Both the position numbers and the translations under genes were made by a program. A DNA stretch of 5,289 nucleotides from Microcaldota archaeon (GTDB lineage Archaea; Micrarchaeota; Micrarchaeia; Norongarragalinales; WALN01), in assembly GCA_015522865.1 (NCBI GenBank), contig WALN01000029.1, positions 1-5,289 on the forward strand, read 5' to 3'. The notes beneath the pieces were generated by a model. It ran no database searches, was not told the DNA's origin, and saw nothing but the letters and a program-made list of their open reading frames with translations. The first letter of the stretch is position 1; each line of letters opens with the position of its first letter. Below, in pieces: positions 4,238-5,289 of this stretch.

Positions 4238-5289
4238 ATGAATATGAAGAGCAGAGTCGTAGAAGTATTAAGTAACAGCTTCACTGCAGTTGATGAAGTC
4301 TGCAAGAAAAACGGGCTGGGCTACTCGGGAGTGATGAGTTTATTAAGGAAAATGGAAGCTGAAGGAGTAGTTCAATTGAAAGAGGAAAAAAAAATTGTTT
4401 TTGAGCTCAACAAGGAGGGAGAAAAATACTTGAAAAATGGCACTCCAGAGATGCAGCTGATGAAAAAGCTGAAAGGAAAAACTCCCCTCGAGAATATAAA
4501 AAACAAAATAGGGCTGCAATGGGCGTTGAAAAATAAATGGGCGAAAATAGTAAAAAAGAGCGGAAAAACTTATTTAGAGCCGTCAGAGAAAATGGAAGGA
4601 GGAATAGACATTCTCTTGAAGAAAGTGGCAGATGGCGAAGCGCTAAACCAGGAGGAAGTAAAAATACTTAAGCACAGAAAATTAATTCTTGAAAAAGAAG
4701 CAAAGAAATTTTTTGTTAAAAAAATAGGGGAAGCGAAAAATGAAGTGACCGGGCTAACTCCACAAATGCTTAAGAGCGGTAGCTGGAAAAACAAAACATT
4801 CAAAAAGTATAATTTGAGTACTCTTGTCGCTCCGCTTATTATAGGAAAAAAACACTTCTACCTGCAACTACTGAGGAGAATAAAGGAAGAATTGATCGGG
4901 CTTGGTTTCACTGAAAGAAGAGGACCTTTAATAGAAACCGAATTTTGGAACATGGATGTGTTATTTATGGCTCAGCACCACCCTGCAAGAGATATACATG
5001 ACGTATTCAAACTAAAATACCCGAAAAAAGGAAAAATAGAAAACAAAGAATTGATAAAAAGAGTAAGAGAAGTGCACGAGCATGGAGGCGCTGGAAAATC
5101 TATAGGATGGAAATACAAATGGGAGGAAGAGATTGCAAGGCAATTAGTATTGAGATCCCAGACAACATGTGTTTCCGCCAGAGCGCTCTCTTCCCCTTTC
5201 GTGCCGCCCTTAAGAATATTTTCAATCGGCAAAGTGTTTCGGCCAGATGAGATTAATTGGAATCATTTTATAGAATTCAACCAGTGCGA
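4238..5289 (+). CDS. pheS: Phenylalanyl-tRNA synthetase alpha subunit, archaeal type (C-terminus cut by window edge)
   Basis: It charges tRNA-Phe with phenylalanine using ATP, as the catalytic chain of an alpha2-beta2 class II enzyme. The 350 codons present lack a stop; archaeal PheS is usually around 480-510 residues, so class II motif 3 is outside the window. Residues 1-70 form the winged-helix N-terminal domain, ending in NKEGEKYLKNGTPE, the family's typical LTxEGxxYxxxGxPE. Residues 204-243 cover motif 1 (helix LLRRIKEELIGLGF, then GPLIETEFWNMDVLF). Next come HHPARDIHDVFKLK (247-260), VHEHGG (279-284), GWKYKW (290-295), QTTCVSARAL (308-317) and motif 2, RIFSIGKVFRPDEINWNHFIEFNQ (326-349), with the expected FR pair at F334-R335. 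At 206-207, His-Phe replaces the His-Pro I expect at the start of the motif 1 helix. The gene is second in an operon, 11 bases after the kinase-family gene. The start could be M1 or M3 (4244). pheT is not in the window. Confidence 0.95.
   Translation, partial: MNMKSRVVEVLSNSFTAVDEVCKKNGLGYSGVMSLLRKMEAEGVVQLKEEKKIVFELNKEGEKYLKNGTPEMQLMKKLKGKTPLENIKNKIGLQWALKNKWAKIVKKSGKTYLEPSEKMEGGIDILLKKVADGEALNQEEVKILKHRKLILEKEAKKFFVKKIGEAKNEVTGLTPQMLKSGSWKNKTFKKYNLSTLVAPLIIGKKHFYLQLLRRIKEELIGLGFTERRGPLIETEFWNMDVLFMAQHHPARDIHDVFKLKYPKKGKIENKELIKRVREVHEHGGAGKSIGWKYKWEEEIARQLVLRSQTTCVSARALSSPFVPPLRIFSIGKVFRPDEINWNHFIEFNQC

Noticed and set aside
4570..5232. Minus-strand frames of 77 and 86 codons within pheS.
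   Set aside because: Antisense shadows of an essential, well-conserved gene, with no upstream signals.

Overview
The window looks archaeal, most likely from a small-genome DPANN-type lineage, although lineage cannot be fixed from five kilobases. The pointers are: an archaeal-type phenylalanyl-tRNA synthetase alpha chain, an adenosine-specific kinase family protein (DUF355), a short archaeal PorD-type ferredoxin, a signal-peptide surface protein with an archaeal S-layer-like segment, heavy use of ATA and AGA/AGG codons, and TATA-like boxes about 26 bases ahead of start codons that lack a Shine-Dalgarno sequence. Coding density is very high: the gaps between genes are 27, 35, 0, 57 and 11 bases, and no stretch over 300 bases lacks a gene.

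Layout. Minus strand, read from right to left: a phosphohistidine swivel-domain protein (1420-2880), followed by a secreted, cysteine-rich surface protein (1-1392) whose C-terminus lies beyond the left edge. Plus strand: an unrecognised lysine-rich protein (2916-3443), divergent from the swivel protein. Its stop codon directly abuts the stop codon of a minus-strand 2x[4Fe-4S] ferredoxin (3444-3680). That ferredoxin diverges, across a 57-base spacer with an AT palindrome at its centre, from a plus-strand operon: the adenosine-specific kinase family gene (3738-4226) and then pheS (4238 to the right edge, truncated).

How the genes fit together. Two genes point to pyruvate/PEP metabolism: the PorD-like ferredoxin, and the swivel protein, whose C-terminal domain is the phosphohistidine carrier of PEP synthase and pyruvate phosphate dikinase. 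Both are present without their usual partners: no PorA/B/G, and no ATP-grasp or PEP-barrel domain. The kinase-family gene and pheS are almost certainly cotranscribed. No CRISPR array, transposon, tRNA, rRNA or defence system was seen. The less ordinary content is the stand-alone swivel protein, the Cys-rich surface protein, the unrecognised 175-residue protein, and the compact promoter arrangements.
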